Below the pieces are notes generated by a model that was not told the origin of the DNA, did no database searches, and saw only the letters and a list, made by a program, of their open reading frames with translations. From a bacterium (GTDB lineage: Bacteria > Verrucomicrobiota > Verrucomicrobiia > Limisphaerales > UBA11358), in the NCBI GenBank assembly GCA_021817945.1, contig JAKAFL010000001.1:1-64000 (forward strand): a stretch of 64,000 bases of DNA. Direction: 5' to 3'. A program made the translations under genes and the position numbers. Positions 12,305 to 21,128 of this stretch are shown here, one piece after another; position 1 is the stretch's first letter, and each line of letters starts with the position of its first letter.

Positions 12305-13789
12305 TCAATTTTTGTTTTCGGAAAAATCAAGCCGATTCCACCAGCCGCCACCGAGTGCCAGGAACAGCGCAGCGGTGTCTGAAAGACGATTTGCCTGCGC
12401 CTGAACCAAGGTGATCCTGGCTTGCTGATAAACCACTCCTGCGCCCAGAGCTGCCATATTGCCGGCATAACCTGTTTGTAATTGCCGCTGGGTTAAATCG
12501 AGGGTTGCCTTGGCAGCGTCTGTGTTTGCGGAAGCCGTTCGCACTGCATCACCGTCGTGCTGAAGCGCGCTGAGCACATCGGCCACATTTTGAAATGCCG
12601 TCAATACGGCACCGCGGTATTGTTCTGATGCCTGGACAAAAGCTGCCTTGGCAGCCCGCTCCCTGTGGAGCAATGTCATTCCTTCGAACAGGGGCGCAGT
12701 GGCGCCAGCTCCGATGCCCCAGAAACCCGTGCCAGAAGCGAAAATCTGGTTTAATTGCAGGGCTGTGCTGCCCGCGTTAGCCGTCAGGGTGATGTTCGGC
12801 AAACGATTGGCAATGGCAATCCCAATTTGTGCGCTGGCCGAATGCAGGTTTTCCTCTGCCAGTCGCACGTCCGGGCGCTGTTCCACGAGTTTGGATGGGA
12901 GACTCACAGGCAGTTCTGAAGGCAAAGTCAGGCTCGAAAGTTCAAATTTCTCCGTCAACGCCGCGCCAGAAAATCCACCTGCCAAGGCCGCCAGCAAATC
13001 GCGTTGCTGGGCCAGTTGTATGAGCAGGGGAGGCAGGGTGGCCTCCGACTGGGCCGATTGTGCTTCCTGCGCAGCCACTGCCAGGCGCGAGGCATAGCCG
13101 CAGGCATACTGGCTACGCAAGATATCAAGCATCCTGGCATTCAGGGTGATAATCTTTTGATCTGAATCAATTTGTGCCCGCAGGGAAGCCTCCTGGATGG
13201 CGGCCGAAACGACGTTGGCAACCAAGGTAATATCTGTGGCAATCCATTGGAATCGCGCCTCGCTTTCCTGAGCTGCGAGGGATTCCACGGTTCGGCGATT
13301 GACTCCAAATATATCCGGCACATAGGAAACGCTGACTTGCGGGGTAAAAAGATCGTAGGTGTATTCCGCCGTGGTAATTGGGAAATTGGGTATGGGTGCG
13401 AGCTGCTCGGATTGCGATTGCCGACTCGCGGAGAATCCGGCTGAAGCGTTGGGCCAATATAAGCCTTTTTGGGCGATGACATTTTCCCGGGCGATAGCCA
13501 GAGCAGCCTGTGCTGCATTGACGTTCGGGTTATTGGTCAAACAGCGTTCGATCAAATCATTGAGCGGCTTCGAGTGAAAAAGCGTCCACCACTGCCCGAG
13601 AATATCTTGTCCCGGAATGAATGACTGTGCCTGTCCGGCAATGACTTTGGCATCGCCGGCAACGGTGGAAAGCGGTGTGGCGGTATAAGAGCTGACGCTT
13701 GGGGCCGCGGGTTTCTTATAGTCCGGACCGACTGCGCAGCCAGCCAGCAAAACCAGAAGACAGGCCAGGCGTGATGCTTTGAAAATCAT
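12305..13789 (-). CDS. RND efflux outer membrane lipoprotein (NodT/TolC-like)
   Basis: Lipobox LLAGC; 'DYKKPAAPSVSSY', 'DVRLAEENLHSASAQIGIAIANRLPNI' typical of the NodT family. Confidence 0.92.
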   Translation of the reverse strand: MIFKASRLACLLVLLAGCAVGPDYKKPAAPSVSSYTATPLSTVAGDAKVIAGQAQSFIPGQDILGQWWTLFHSKPLNDLIERCLTNNPNVNAAQAALAIARENVIAQKGLYWPNASAGFSASRQSQSEQLAPIPNFPITTAEYTYDLFTPQVSVSYVPDIFGVNRRTVESLAAQESEARFQWIATDITLVANVVSAAIQEASLRAQIDSDQKIITLNARMLDILRSQYACGYASRLAVAAQEAQSAQSEATLPPLLIQLAQQRDLLAALAGGFSGAALTEKFELSSLTLPSELPVSLPSKLVEQRPDVRLAEENLHSASAQIGIAIANRLPNITLTANAGSTALQLNQIFASGTGFWGIGAGATAPLFEGMTLLHRERAAKAAFVQASEQYRGAVLTAFQNVADVLSALQHDGDAVRTASANTDAAKATLDLTQRQLQTGYAGNMAALGAGVVYQQARITLVQAQANRLSDTAALFLALGGGWWNRLDFSENKN

Positions 13790-14148
13790 AAAGGTTTATG
13801 GTTTACGCTGGTTCCACTGATGACCGGGGAATTTTTGCTTTTTGCCGGACCGCCAAGGATGGTCATGGCCGGACTGCGATTGCGTGCATCCCGGAACATT
13901 GGGCCGGCAGGCTGGATGCCAATAAAACGCACGGCCTTGCTGGACTTGGTGCCGGGAGATTCGATTCCGGGAAGGACCATTTTGGCTGCTGCTGCGGCCT
14001 TGCCTGTTGCGGCACCCGAATCCTTGAGCAATGTTGCTGAATTTGGAATCGCAGGGGGCAAAAGCAGCGCCTGGGCTGGTGGATTGGCAAAACAAGCCGC
14101 ATGCCACAAGGCAGCCGTGGCCGCCAACAAGAAGTAAAACGCTTTCAT
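13786..14148 (-). CDS. Small secreted protein of unknown function within the RND efflux operon
   Basis: 120 aa with N-terminal signal peptide; ATGA-type overlaps with genes on both sides (14145/14148 and 13786/13789). Confidence 0.65.
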   Translation of the reverse strand: MKAFYFLLAATAALWHAACFANPPAQALLLPPAIPNSATLLKDSGAATGKAAAAAKMVLPGIESPGTKSSKAVRFIGIQPAGPMFRDARNRSPAMTILGGPAKSKNSPVISGTSVNHKPL

Positions 14149-17100
14149 TTTGATCCAGTGGTGGATGCCTTTTCTTTTTTGGAACCCAGAAAAACCATTT
14201 GCAGGGCAGGCACCACAATGAGCAGCAAAACAGGACCGATAAACATGCCTCCCACCACAACCGTTGCCAAAGGCCGCTGGACCTCACTTCCAATGCCCCT
14301 TGAAATAGCCGCCGGCAAAAGCCCAATCCCTGCGGAAAGACCCATCATGAGGAGGGGGCGCATCAGCGTGGAGGCACCCGAAAACATTGCCTCCATGGGT
14401 TGCACACCCTGGCGCAGGGCGTGCTTGTAGTGGTTGATCAGAAGGATGCCAATCATCACCGATACTCCAAAAAGCGAAATGAACCCGATTGCCGCTGAGA
14501 TGCTGAAATTGATGCCGGTAAAATATAGGGCCAGAACGCCGCCTGCCATGGCAAAAGGAATGCCAAAAAGCGCCAGGAGAACTTCCAGGACTGAATTAAA
14601 AAGGCAGTAAAGAAGGCCGATGATCAACACCATGCTCACGGGCACAATCACCGCGAGTCTTCTTTTGGCCTGCTGAAGGTCTTCATATTCGCCGGACCAA
14701 ACCAAGTGATAGCCGGGCGGGAGCTTGACGTTTTTTGCGATACGGCGCTGGGCTTCGGCAACGGTGCTCTCAAGATCACGCCCGCGTATGCTGAATTTCA
14801 CCGGTATAAAACGTTCCAAGGTTTCGTGGTAAATCCAGGATGCCCCCGTATCCAGTGAAATGTCGGCCAATTCCTCCAAAGGAATGTAAGCCGTGGAACC
14901 GCTTGCCGTCGTGTAGCCCACCTTGATTTTGCCTATTTTGTCAACGGTGTCCCGATATGGGGGCGCGTAACGCAGAACAAGATTCCATTCCCGATCCCCC
15001 TCAAGCACTTGGGTGGCGGTGGAGCCTCCAATTGCGGTTTGTATGACCGAATTGATGTCGCCAGAATTCAGCCCGTACCGCGCAGCTTTGGCCCTGTTCA
15101 CCTTGATGTCTAGGTTAGGCTGGCCCAAAACCGGGAAAATTCCCAGATCGGTGATGCCTTTGACATGGCTCATTTGGTCTTGAATCTGGCCTGCCAGATC
15201 GGTCAGTGTTTGAAGGTTTGGTCCGAGTATCTTGCAGGAGTTGGCGCTCTTGACACCGCTGATGGCTTCTTCAATGTTGTCCTGAATGTATTGGGAAAAA
15301 TTAAAAATAATCCCGGGCAATTCATTCGCAAACTCATCGCTTATTTCTTCAGTTAATTTTTCCTTGGTCATGCCCTTCGGCCACTCGTCCAGCGGTTTAA
15401 GAGGCGCATAAAGTTCAACATTTGAAAACGGCGAGGCATCTGTTCCATTGTCCGGACGGCCATGCTGGGAAGTCACGGTCAGAACCTCGGGGTATTTCAA
15501 TAAAATCCGCCGCATTTTTGCCGTCGCCGCTTCACCATCTTCCAGCCCCATGGTCGTGGGCATGGACGCTCGAATCCAAAAGTTGTTTTCTTCCAAAGCC
15601 GGAAGAAACTCGCCGCCAAGCCGCGACCCAAAGAAGGCCGTTGCCCCCAGGAACAAAACCCCAAGCAACACCACAATGAGACGGTGCGCCAGCGCGAAGC
15701 GAAGGGTGGGATTATAAACCTTATGCAGCCAGCGGATGAGAAATGTCTCCGTCTCCCGGAGGTGCATGGGTAGAAAAATCGAAGCCATCACAGGAGTAAT
15801 GGTGAAAGTAGCGATCAAGGCCCCGGCCAATGCATAGGCATAGGTGCGTGCCATGGGCCCGAAAATGGCCCCTTCAACCCCCTGCATTGTAAACAGGGGC
15901 ACAAAGGCTGCCACAATAATCAGAATGGAAAAAAACACCGCTTTGTCAATTTGCATCGTGCTGATGAGGATCAACCGCAGCCGGTCTGACCATCCTGGAA
16001 TCGTGGTTGAGCGGTCAGAACCGCGTGTTGGATCGGGACCCCAGGACCCCTCGGAGAGCCTTTGAAGCAGGCCAATCCTTTCCACTTCCGGCCTTTGGAG
16101 ATTCCTGAAGATGCACTCAACCAAAATCACCGCTGAATCCACAATGATGCCAAAATCCACCGCTCCAACGGACAGCAGGTTGGCGCTTTCGCCCGACATT
16201 ACCAAAAGAAGCAAGGCAAAGAAGAATGCGATGGGGATGTTGATCCCCACAACCAAGGCGCTTCGGAGGTCTCCAAGAAAAATCCATTGAATCAGGAAAA
16301 TCAGCACGCACCCGAATATGAGATTATGCAGGACGGTGTGGGTTGTGACCTTCACCAAATTGTCCCTGTCATAAAAAGGCACTATTTTGACTCCCGGCGG
16401 CAGACTGCCGTCCGTGTTCATTTTGGCGATCATGGACCTGACTTGAGGCAGCACGTCCGCCGCCTTTGCTGTGCGGGTCATCACCACGATGGCTGCAACA
16501 ACATCGTCGTTCGTGTCTTTGCCAAATATGCCCAGCCTTGGAACGTTGGTAACCACCACATTGGCCACGTCTTTCACCAATACCGGCACTCCATTGTACT
16601 GGGACAACACCACGTTTTGAATGTCATTAACCTTGTAACCTTGCGTGAGGTCGTCATTGCCGCCGTCATCAAAAAGTCCCAGGCCGCGAATATTGATGGA
16701 TTGCTGACCGATGTTAATTTCCCGCCCTCCGACATTGATGTTTGCGTTTCCCAGGGCGGTGATGATTTGTGGGACGGTGACTCCATAAAACTCCAATTTG
16801 TGCGGGTTCACCTGGACGTCAAATTCTTTGGTGGTGCCGCCCCAGGAATTGATGTTGATCACGCCTGGAATGGTGGAAAGGCGCCTCAGGACGACCCAAT
16901 CCTGCACGGTTCTAAGGTTGGTGAGACCAAAATGCGGGGGGCCTTGGAGTGTGTAACGAAAAATCTCCCCGGTGCCGCTATTTTGATTGACCGAGGGAAT
17001 CTGACCGCCCGGCAAAGTGCAATTCTGTTGCAACGCGATGACCGACTGTGCATACGCAAAATCGTAGGGAACCCCGTACTTGAAGACCACCCGCACAAAG

Positions 17101-17372
17101 GACAATCCATAAAACGACGTGGAGCGGATGATTTGGACGCCGGGGGTGGAGTAAAGCGCCACCTCCATGGGTATGGTGTAGTAGCGCTCCATGTCTTCAG
17201 CAGAGAGGCCAGGAGCCTGCGCGGTGATTTCAAGAATGACCGGAGCGGGGTTGGGGTAGGCTTCAATGTTGATGTTCTTGGCGGCAAAAATGCCGGCTGC
17301 GGCAAACAACAACAAGCCAAAGACAACAACTGCCCGGCGGCTGAGGCACGAAGCGACAATGAATTTGAGCAT
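14145..17372 (-). CDS. RND efflux permease, CusA/CzcA (HME) type
   Basis: 1075 aa; 'LSVGAVDFGIIVDSAVILVE' TM4 signature of HME-RND proteins, 'GVPYDFAYAQSVI', 'FGVSVMIGILLINHY'. Confidence 0.93.
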   Translation of the reverse strand: MLKFIVASCLSRRAVVVFGLLLFAAAGIFAAKNINIEAYPNPAPVILEITAQAPGLSAEDMERYYTIPMEVALYSTPGVQIIRSTSFYGLSFVRVVFKYGVPYDFAYAQSVIALQQNCTLPGGQIPSVNQNSGTGEIFRYTLQGPPHFGLTNLRTVQDWVVLRRLSTIPGVININSWGGTTKEFDVQVNPHKLEFYGVTVPQIITALGNANINVGGREINIGQQSINIRGLGLFDDGGNDDLTQGYKVNDIQNVVLSQYNGVPVLVKDVANVVVTNVPRLGIFGKDTNDDVVAAIVVMTRTAKAADVLPQVRSMIAKMNTDGSLPPGVKIVPFYDRDNLVKVTTHTVLHNLIFGCVLIFLIQWIFLGDLRSALVVGINIPIAFFFALLLLVMSGESANLLSVGAVDFGIIVDSAVILVECIFRNLQRPEVERIGLLQRLSEGSWGPDPTRGSDRSTTIPGWSDRLRLILISTMQIDKAVFFSILIIVAAFVPLFTMQGVEGAIFGPMARTYAYALAGALIATFTITPVMASIFLPMHLRETETFLIRWLHKVYNPTLRFALAHRLIVVLLGVLFLGATAFFGSRLGGEFLPALEENNFWIRASMPTTMGLEDGEAATAKMRRILLKYPEVLTVTSQHGRPDNGTDASPFSNVELYAPLKPLDEWPKGMTKEKLTEEISDEFANELPGIIFNFSQYIQDNIEEAISGVKSANSCKILGPNLQTLTDLAGQIQDQMSHVKGITDLGIFPVLGQPNLDIKVNRAKAARYGLNSGDINSVIQTAIGGSTATQVLEGDREWNLVLRYAPPYRDTVDKIGKIKVGYTTASGSTAYIPLEELADISLDTGASWIYHETLERFIPVKFSIRGRDLESTVAEAQRRIAKNVKLPPGYHLVWSGEYEDLQQAKRRLAVIVPVSMVLIIGLLYCLFNSVLEVLLALFGIPFAMAGGVLALYFTGINFSISAAIGFISLFGVSVMIGILLINHYKHALRQGVQPMEAMFSGASTLMRPLLMMGLSAGIGLLPAAISRGIGSEVQRPLATVVVGGMFIGPVLLLIVVPALQMVFLGSKKEKASTTGSK

Positions 17373-17402
17373 GATAGGCCTTTGGCAAAATAGACTGCTT
17401 CC

Positions 17403-18404
17403 CTAATCGGTCGGCGGTGCGAACAGTATGTTGTCAATGAAAACGGCTCCATCCGTGACGACCAGTTCGCCGGGTTGAAGACCGCTCAAAACCTGCACTT
17501 CTCCATTTTCCCGCAGGCCCGTCGTAATAATTCTTTGGGTGAAATGCCTGCGGTCTGCCGTGACCCATGCCGTCATCGTCCCATCACCTTCGCGGACCAC
17601 TCCATTGGCGGGAATGGCTGCAGCCTCCAGTGGTTTGGAGACCTCAATGGTCATGGTGGCGAGCATGCCTACGCGCAAATAGTCATTCGTGTCGGTCACC
17701 TCCACCCTCACCGCCATGCGATGCGTATTCGAATCCAAGTTGGGGTAAATTTTGGAAACTGAGCCGTCAAATATCCTTTTTGGAAAGGCTGCCACCCTGA
17801 CCGTGACAGGCTGGCCTAGCTGAATTGACGGGGAATCGTCCTCGTCAATGTTGGCCCGTGCCCATTTGGGTGAAGAATGCTCCCCCTGCGCAGCCGGGAT
17901 TTTTCCGGTGTCGAGGATCTGGCTTATTTGGGCATCTGTTTCGTTCAGAGCCCGCACTGCGTCGCGCGCGGCTTTTAACGCGGCCTTGGAGGTTTTTTCC
18001 GTAGCGACATCCTGGTCCAACTCTGCCAGGGAGACGCCGTTGGTTTCATAAAGAGCCTGCGCGCGTGCGAGCACTTTGGAAGCCAATTCCTCAGCGGCTG
18101 AAGCGCCTGCCAACGTGGATTCTGCCTGGACGAGGCTTGGATCTTCCCCGAAGAAAATGGATCCAATCGATTCAACTTCCCTTGGGAAGGCGTAAACTTC
18201 AACGGTTCCAATTTTGATGGCATTTAATTGATCGCCACTGAGTTCTGCGGTTGGCGGACTGGATGTGCTGGGTGCCGAGTCATCCGGTGGTGTTGCGGCA
18301 GGGTCCGGTCCACGTTCACAGCCAGTGCTCAAGGATACTGTTGCCAGCATCAACCCCGCCCCCCCGGCGAATATGGCCATTTTAAATCGCTTTAGAAATT
18401 CCAT
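17403..18404 (-). CDS. RND efflux periplasmic adaptor lipoprotein (CzcB/CusB-like, apparently lacking lipoyl domain)
   Basis: Lipobox LSTGC; alpha-hairpin 'LVQAESTLAGA...ALKAARDAVRALNETDAQI' and beta-barrel 'WARANIDEDDSPSIQLGQPVTVRV'. Confidence 0.88.
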   Translation of the reverse strand: MEFLKRFKMAIFAGGAGLMLATVSLSTGCERGPDPAATPPDDSAPSTSSPPTAELSGDQLNAIKIGTVEVYAFPREVESIGSIFFGEDPSLVQAESTLAGASAAEELASKVLARAQALYETNGVSLAELDQDVATEKTSKAALKAARDAVRALNETDAQISQILDTGKIPAAQGEHSSPKWARANIDEDDSPSIQLGQPVTVRVAAFPKRIFDGSVSKIYPNLDSNTHRMAVRVEVTDTNDYLRVGMLATMTIEVSKPLEAAAIPANGVVREGDGTMTAWVTADRRHFTQRIITTGLRENGEVQVLSGLQPGELVVTDGAVFIDNILFAPPTD

Positions 18405-18694
18405 TCCCCAAGATTACTCTGTTTCGTATTCCAGTGTCTGTGAGGCGTCGCCTTTAATTCTTGCAGGGCAATACCCTACAACTTTTGGGTTTGGGATTGC
18501 ATGCTTTGGTTTCTCCTGTCCATGCAAGCGCATGCTTTTGACGGTCATTTTCACCCGGTCTGCCGCCATTTCTTAGCCACGTGTTGATCCCCAATTTGCC
18601 GGGTTGGATGCTGATCTTGGTGGTCTGGACCAGCAGGATTGACGGGTTTGCCAGCGCATCGTAAATTGAATGATCAAGTGGTTGATTTTTTGAT

Positions 18695-19573
18695 ATGAGT
18701 AATTTGCAGGTTTCACTGGTGGAATTGATACGGCGCACCTCGGCGGAGATTCCGGAGGACGTTCACAAAGCTATTTTGCATTCCTTGGAGCAGGAAAAGA
18801 AAGGATCCCTTGCATCCAATGCCATGGCGATCATTGACCAAAACATTGCGCTTGCCCGGAGAAAATCCCAGCCCCTTTGCCAGGACACCGGCAGCATTTT
18901 GTTTTATGTGCACACTCCGGTGGGTTACGACCAGATTCAATTTGCCGACACGGCGCGGGAGGCAGTCAAGGAAGCCACCAAAAAAGGCTTTCTGCGGCAA
19001 AATTCCGTGGATTCCCTGACGGGACGCAATGATGGCACCAATGTGGGGATCGGCGCGCCTGCTTTTCATTTTCACCAGCACCGTGGCAGTGAATTGGAGG
19101 CGAGGCTGGTTTTGAAGGGTGGCGGGTGTGAGAACGTGGGGGCGCAATATTCCCTGCCGAATGAGGACCTCCATGCCAATCGGGATTTGGATGGTTGCCG
19201 GAAAGTCATACTGGATGCGGTGCTGCAGGCCCAGGGCAAAGGTTGTGGTCCGGGCATTTTAGGTGTGTGCATTGGAGGAGACCGGGCCACGGGCTATGAA
19301 TTGTCCAAAACCCAGTTTTTAAGGCGGTTGGAAGATCGAAATCCTGTGCCTGAATTGGATGCCTTGGAGCAGGATATTTTAATGACCAGCAATGAGCTGG
19401 GGATTGGCCCCATGGGGTTCGGCGGTAAAACAACCCTGTTGGGAGTCAAGATCATGGCCGCAAACCGGGTGCCGGCCTCGTTTTTTGTCAGCATCAGCTA
19501 TATGTGCTGGGCTTACCGGCGTCAGGGCGTCCGCCTGAATGCAACCGGGGAAATCAGTGACTGGCTTTACTAA
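18695..19573 (+). CDS. Class I fumarate hydratase, alpha subunit
   Basis: 'LCQDTGSILFYV', 'GRNDGTNVGIGAPAFHFHQ', 'GIGPMGFGGKTTLLGVKI' typical of Fe-S fumarase/tartrate dehydratase alpha. Confidence 0.93.
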   Translation: MSNLQVSLVELIRRTSAEIPEDVHKAILHSLEQEKKGSLASNAMAIIDQNIALARRKSQPLCQDTGSILFYVHTPVGYDQIQFADTAREAVKEATKKGFLRQNSVDSLTGRNDGTNVGIGAPAFHFHQHRGSELEARLVLKGGGCENVGAQYSLPNEDLHANRDLDGCRKVILDAVLQAQGKGCGPGILGVCIGGDRATGYELSKTQFLRRLEDRNPVPELDALEQDILMTSNELGIGPMGFGGKTTLLGVKIMAANRVPASFFVSISYMCWAYRRQGVRLNATGEISDWLY

Positions 19574-19580
19574 AATCTCC

Positions 19581-20156
19581 ATGATCGAACTCACCTTTCC
19601 TTTTAACGAAAACCAGATTCGCGCATTAAAAGTGGGCGATGAAGTATCCATTAATGGAGTGGTTTTCACGGGTCGTGACGCGGTTCACAAGTATTTGCAT
19701 GAGGGCGGACAGCTTCCCACAGGGGTGAGTCTGCGTGATGGAATCATTTACCATTGTGGGCCGGTGATGCTCAAGCAGGCGGATAATACGTGGAAATGCA
19801 CGGCGGCGGGTCCCACCACTTCCATTCGTGAAGAGCCGTATCAATGGCAAATCATCCGTGATTTTGGTTTGCGAGGAGTGATTGGAAAAGGTGGGATGGG
19901 CGAGCGCACCCAGGTTGCATGCCGGGAATATGGCTGTGTTTACCTGCATGCCGTCGGCGGGGCCGCGCAGGTTCTGGCTGAGCGCGTGAGGCAGGTTCGA
20001 AACGTCCATTTCCTTGAAAAATTTGGCGCGCCGGAAGCCATTTGGGAGCTGGAAATAGTCCAGTTTCCTGCGGTGGTGACCATAGATGCGCACGGGAAAT
20101 CCCTGCACGAGGAGATTTTGGCCCGTAGCCGGGCAGCATTGGCGGAACGGGTCTGA
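19581..20156 (+). CDS. Class I fumarate hydratase, beta subunit
   Basis: 'GRDAVHKYL', 'IYHCGPVM', 'AAGPTTSIREEPYQ', 'VIGKGGMGERT'; ATG at 19581. Confidence 0.93.
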   Translation: MIELTFPFNENQIRALKVGDEVSINGVVFTGRDAVHKYLHEGGQLPTGVSLRDGIIYHCGPVMLKQADNTWKCTAAGPTTSIREEPYQWQIIRDFGLRGVIGKGGMGERTQVACREYGCVYLHAVGGAAQVLAERVRQVRNVHFLEKFGAPEAIWELEIVQFPAVVTIDAHGKSLHEEILARSRAALAERV

Positions 20157-20286
20157 ACGCGGATCGCGGCTTTGGATTGGGTAGTCAGCCCATCCTCACT
20201 ACCATGGCGGCTCATTTTTGCAAGTCTTTGCCAGGTGCCAAAAATCTCCGTTCCGAGTTCGCCACAACTTTTCCAGACTCGACCGG

Positions 20287-21042
20287 CTAAAACTTGAGGT
20301 TCCACTCACTTTTCGTGTATTTAGAATGGGCAAGCCTTTCCATTCGATCGAGTGGCGGGTTAGGAAGTGGAAGAGTCGCATTCCAAGCGGTAGCCAGGGA
20401 CTCTTTTACCAATTCAGCAGGAATGTTGAGGTTAATAAGGAAATCGGCATGATTTCTGTGTGCGCGGTATTCAGGCTGAAGGGAGGGCATTGGGAGGAGA
20501 TGTCCAATTGTGTCCAAGGTGGAATGGAGCAGAAACGTTCCATGAAACAATAAAAACCCCCGGCGGCGGCGCTGCGCATTGCCACTGACTTTGAGTGAGC
20601 CCAGGCAGAGATCGGTATGTCCCTGCACCGAGAGGGCAGGGGAGGGTGAACCATCCAACAGGACGGCCAGTGCCGCCCGATTTTTTTGCATGATAAAGCA
20701 GTTGGTGGAGGTAATGGTTGCGAGAGGGCCTTCCGAGGGAATGCGCAAGATGAGGCTGTAATTAAGTATTCCCGGCATTTGCACCACCGTCCCGCCGCCC
20801 GAACAGCGGCGAAAGATGGGAATATTCTCTCGGGCGCAAACCGATTCGTTCACCTCCTTTTGCACCCGGTTTGCATAGCCTACCACCACAAAGGTTTCGA
20901 CCGGTTCCCAAAAGAGCAGCATCTCAGGCCCGCCCTGCTCCTCGGCCCAATCCAGAAATGCCTCGTCCGCAGCCACCTGGCGGGCAGGGTCAACGGATTT
21001 CAAGTCGTGTCGGCACAAGTCTTGTGCGGGGATAAAGTTCAT
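20287..21042 (-). CDS. Lipoate-protein ligase A family protein
   Basis: 'RRCSGGGTVVQMPGILNYSLIL' and catalytic-lysine-like 'KVSGNAQ'. Confidence 0.85.
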   Translation of the reverse strand: MNFIPAQDLCRHDLKSVDPARQVAADEAFLDWAEEQGGPEMLLFWEPVETFVVVGYANRVQKEVNESVCARENIPIFRRCSGGGTVVQMPGILNYSLILRIPSEGPLATITSTNCFIMQKNRAALAVLLDGSPSPALSVQGHTDLCLGSLKVSGNAQRRRRGFLLFHGTFLLHSTLDTIGHLLPMPSLQPEYRAHRNHADFLINLNIPAELVKESLATAWNATLPLPNPPLDRMERLAHSKYTKSEWNLKF

Positions 21043-21128
21043 TTGTTGTCTGGCGCTGTGTGTGTTAATTTACTGGCGCGGGCTGATGACATAGGGTTTA
21101 ATAACCCCTGCGTTTCGCACGACTTTAT

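Noticed and set aside
16287-17393. 368-aa plus-strand ORF opposite the RND permease
   Set aside because: Antisense shadow ORF; the permease frame is unambiguous.
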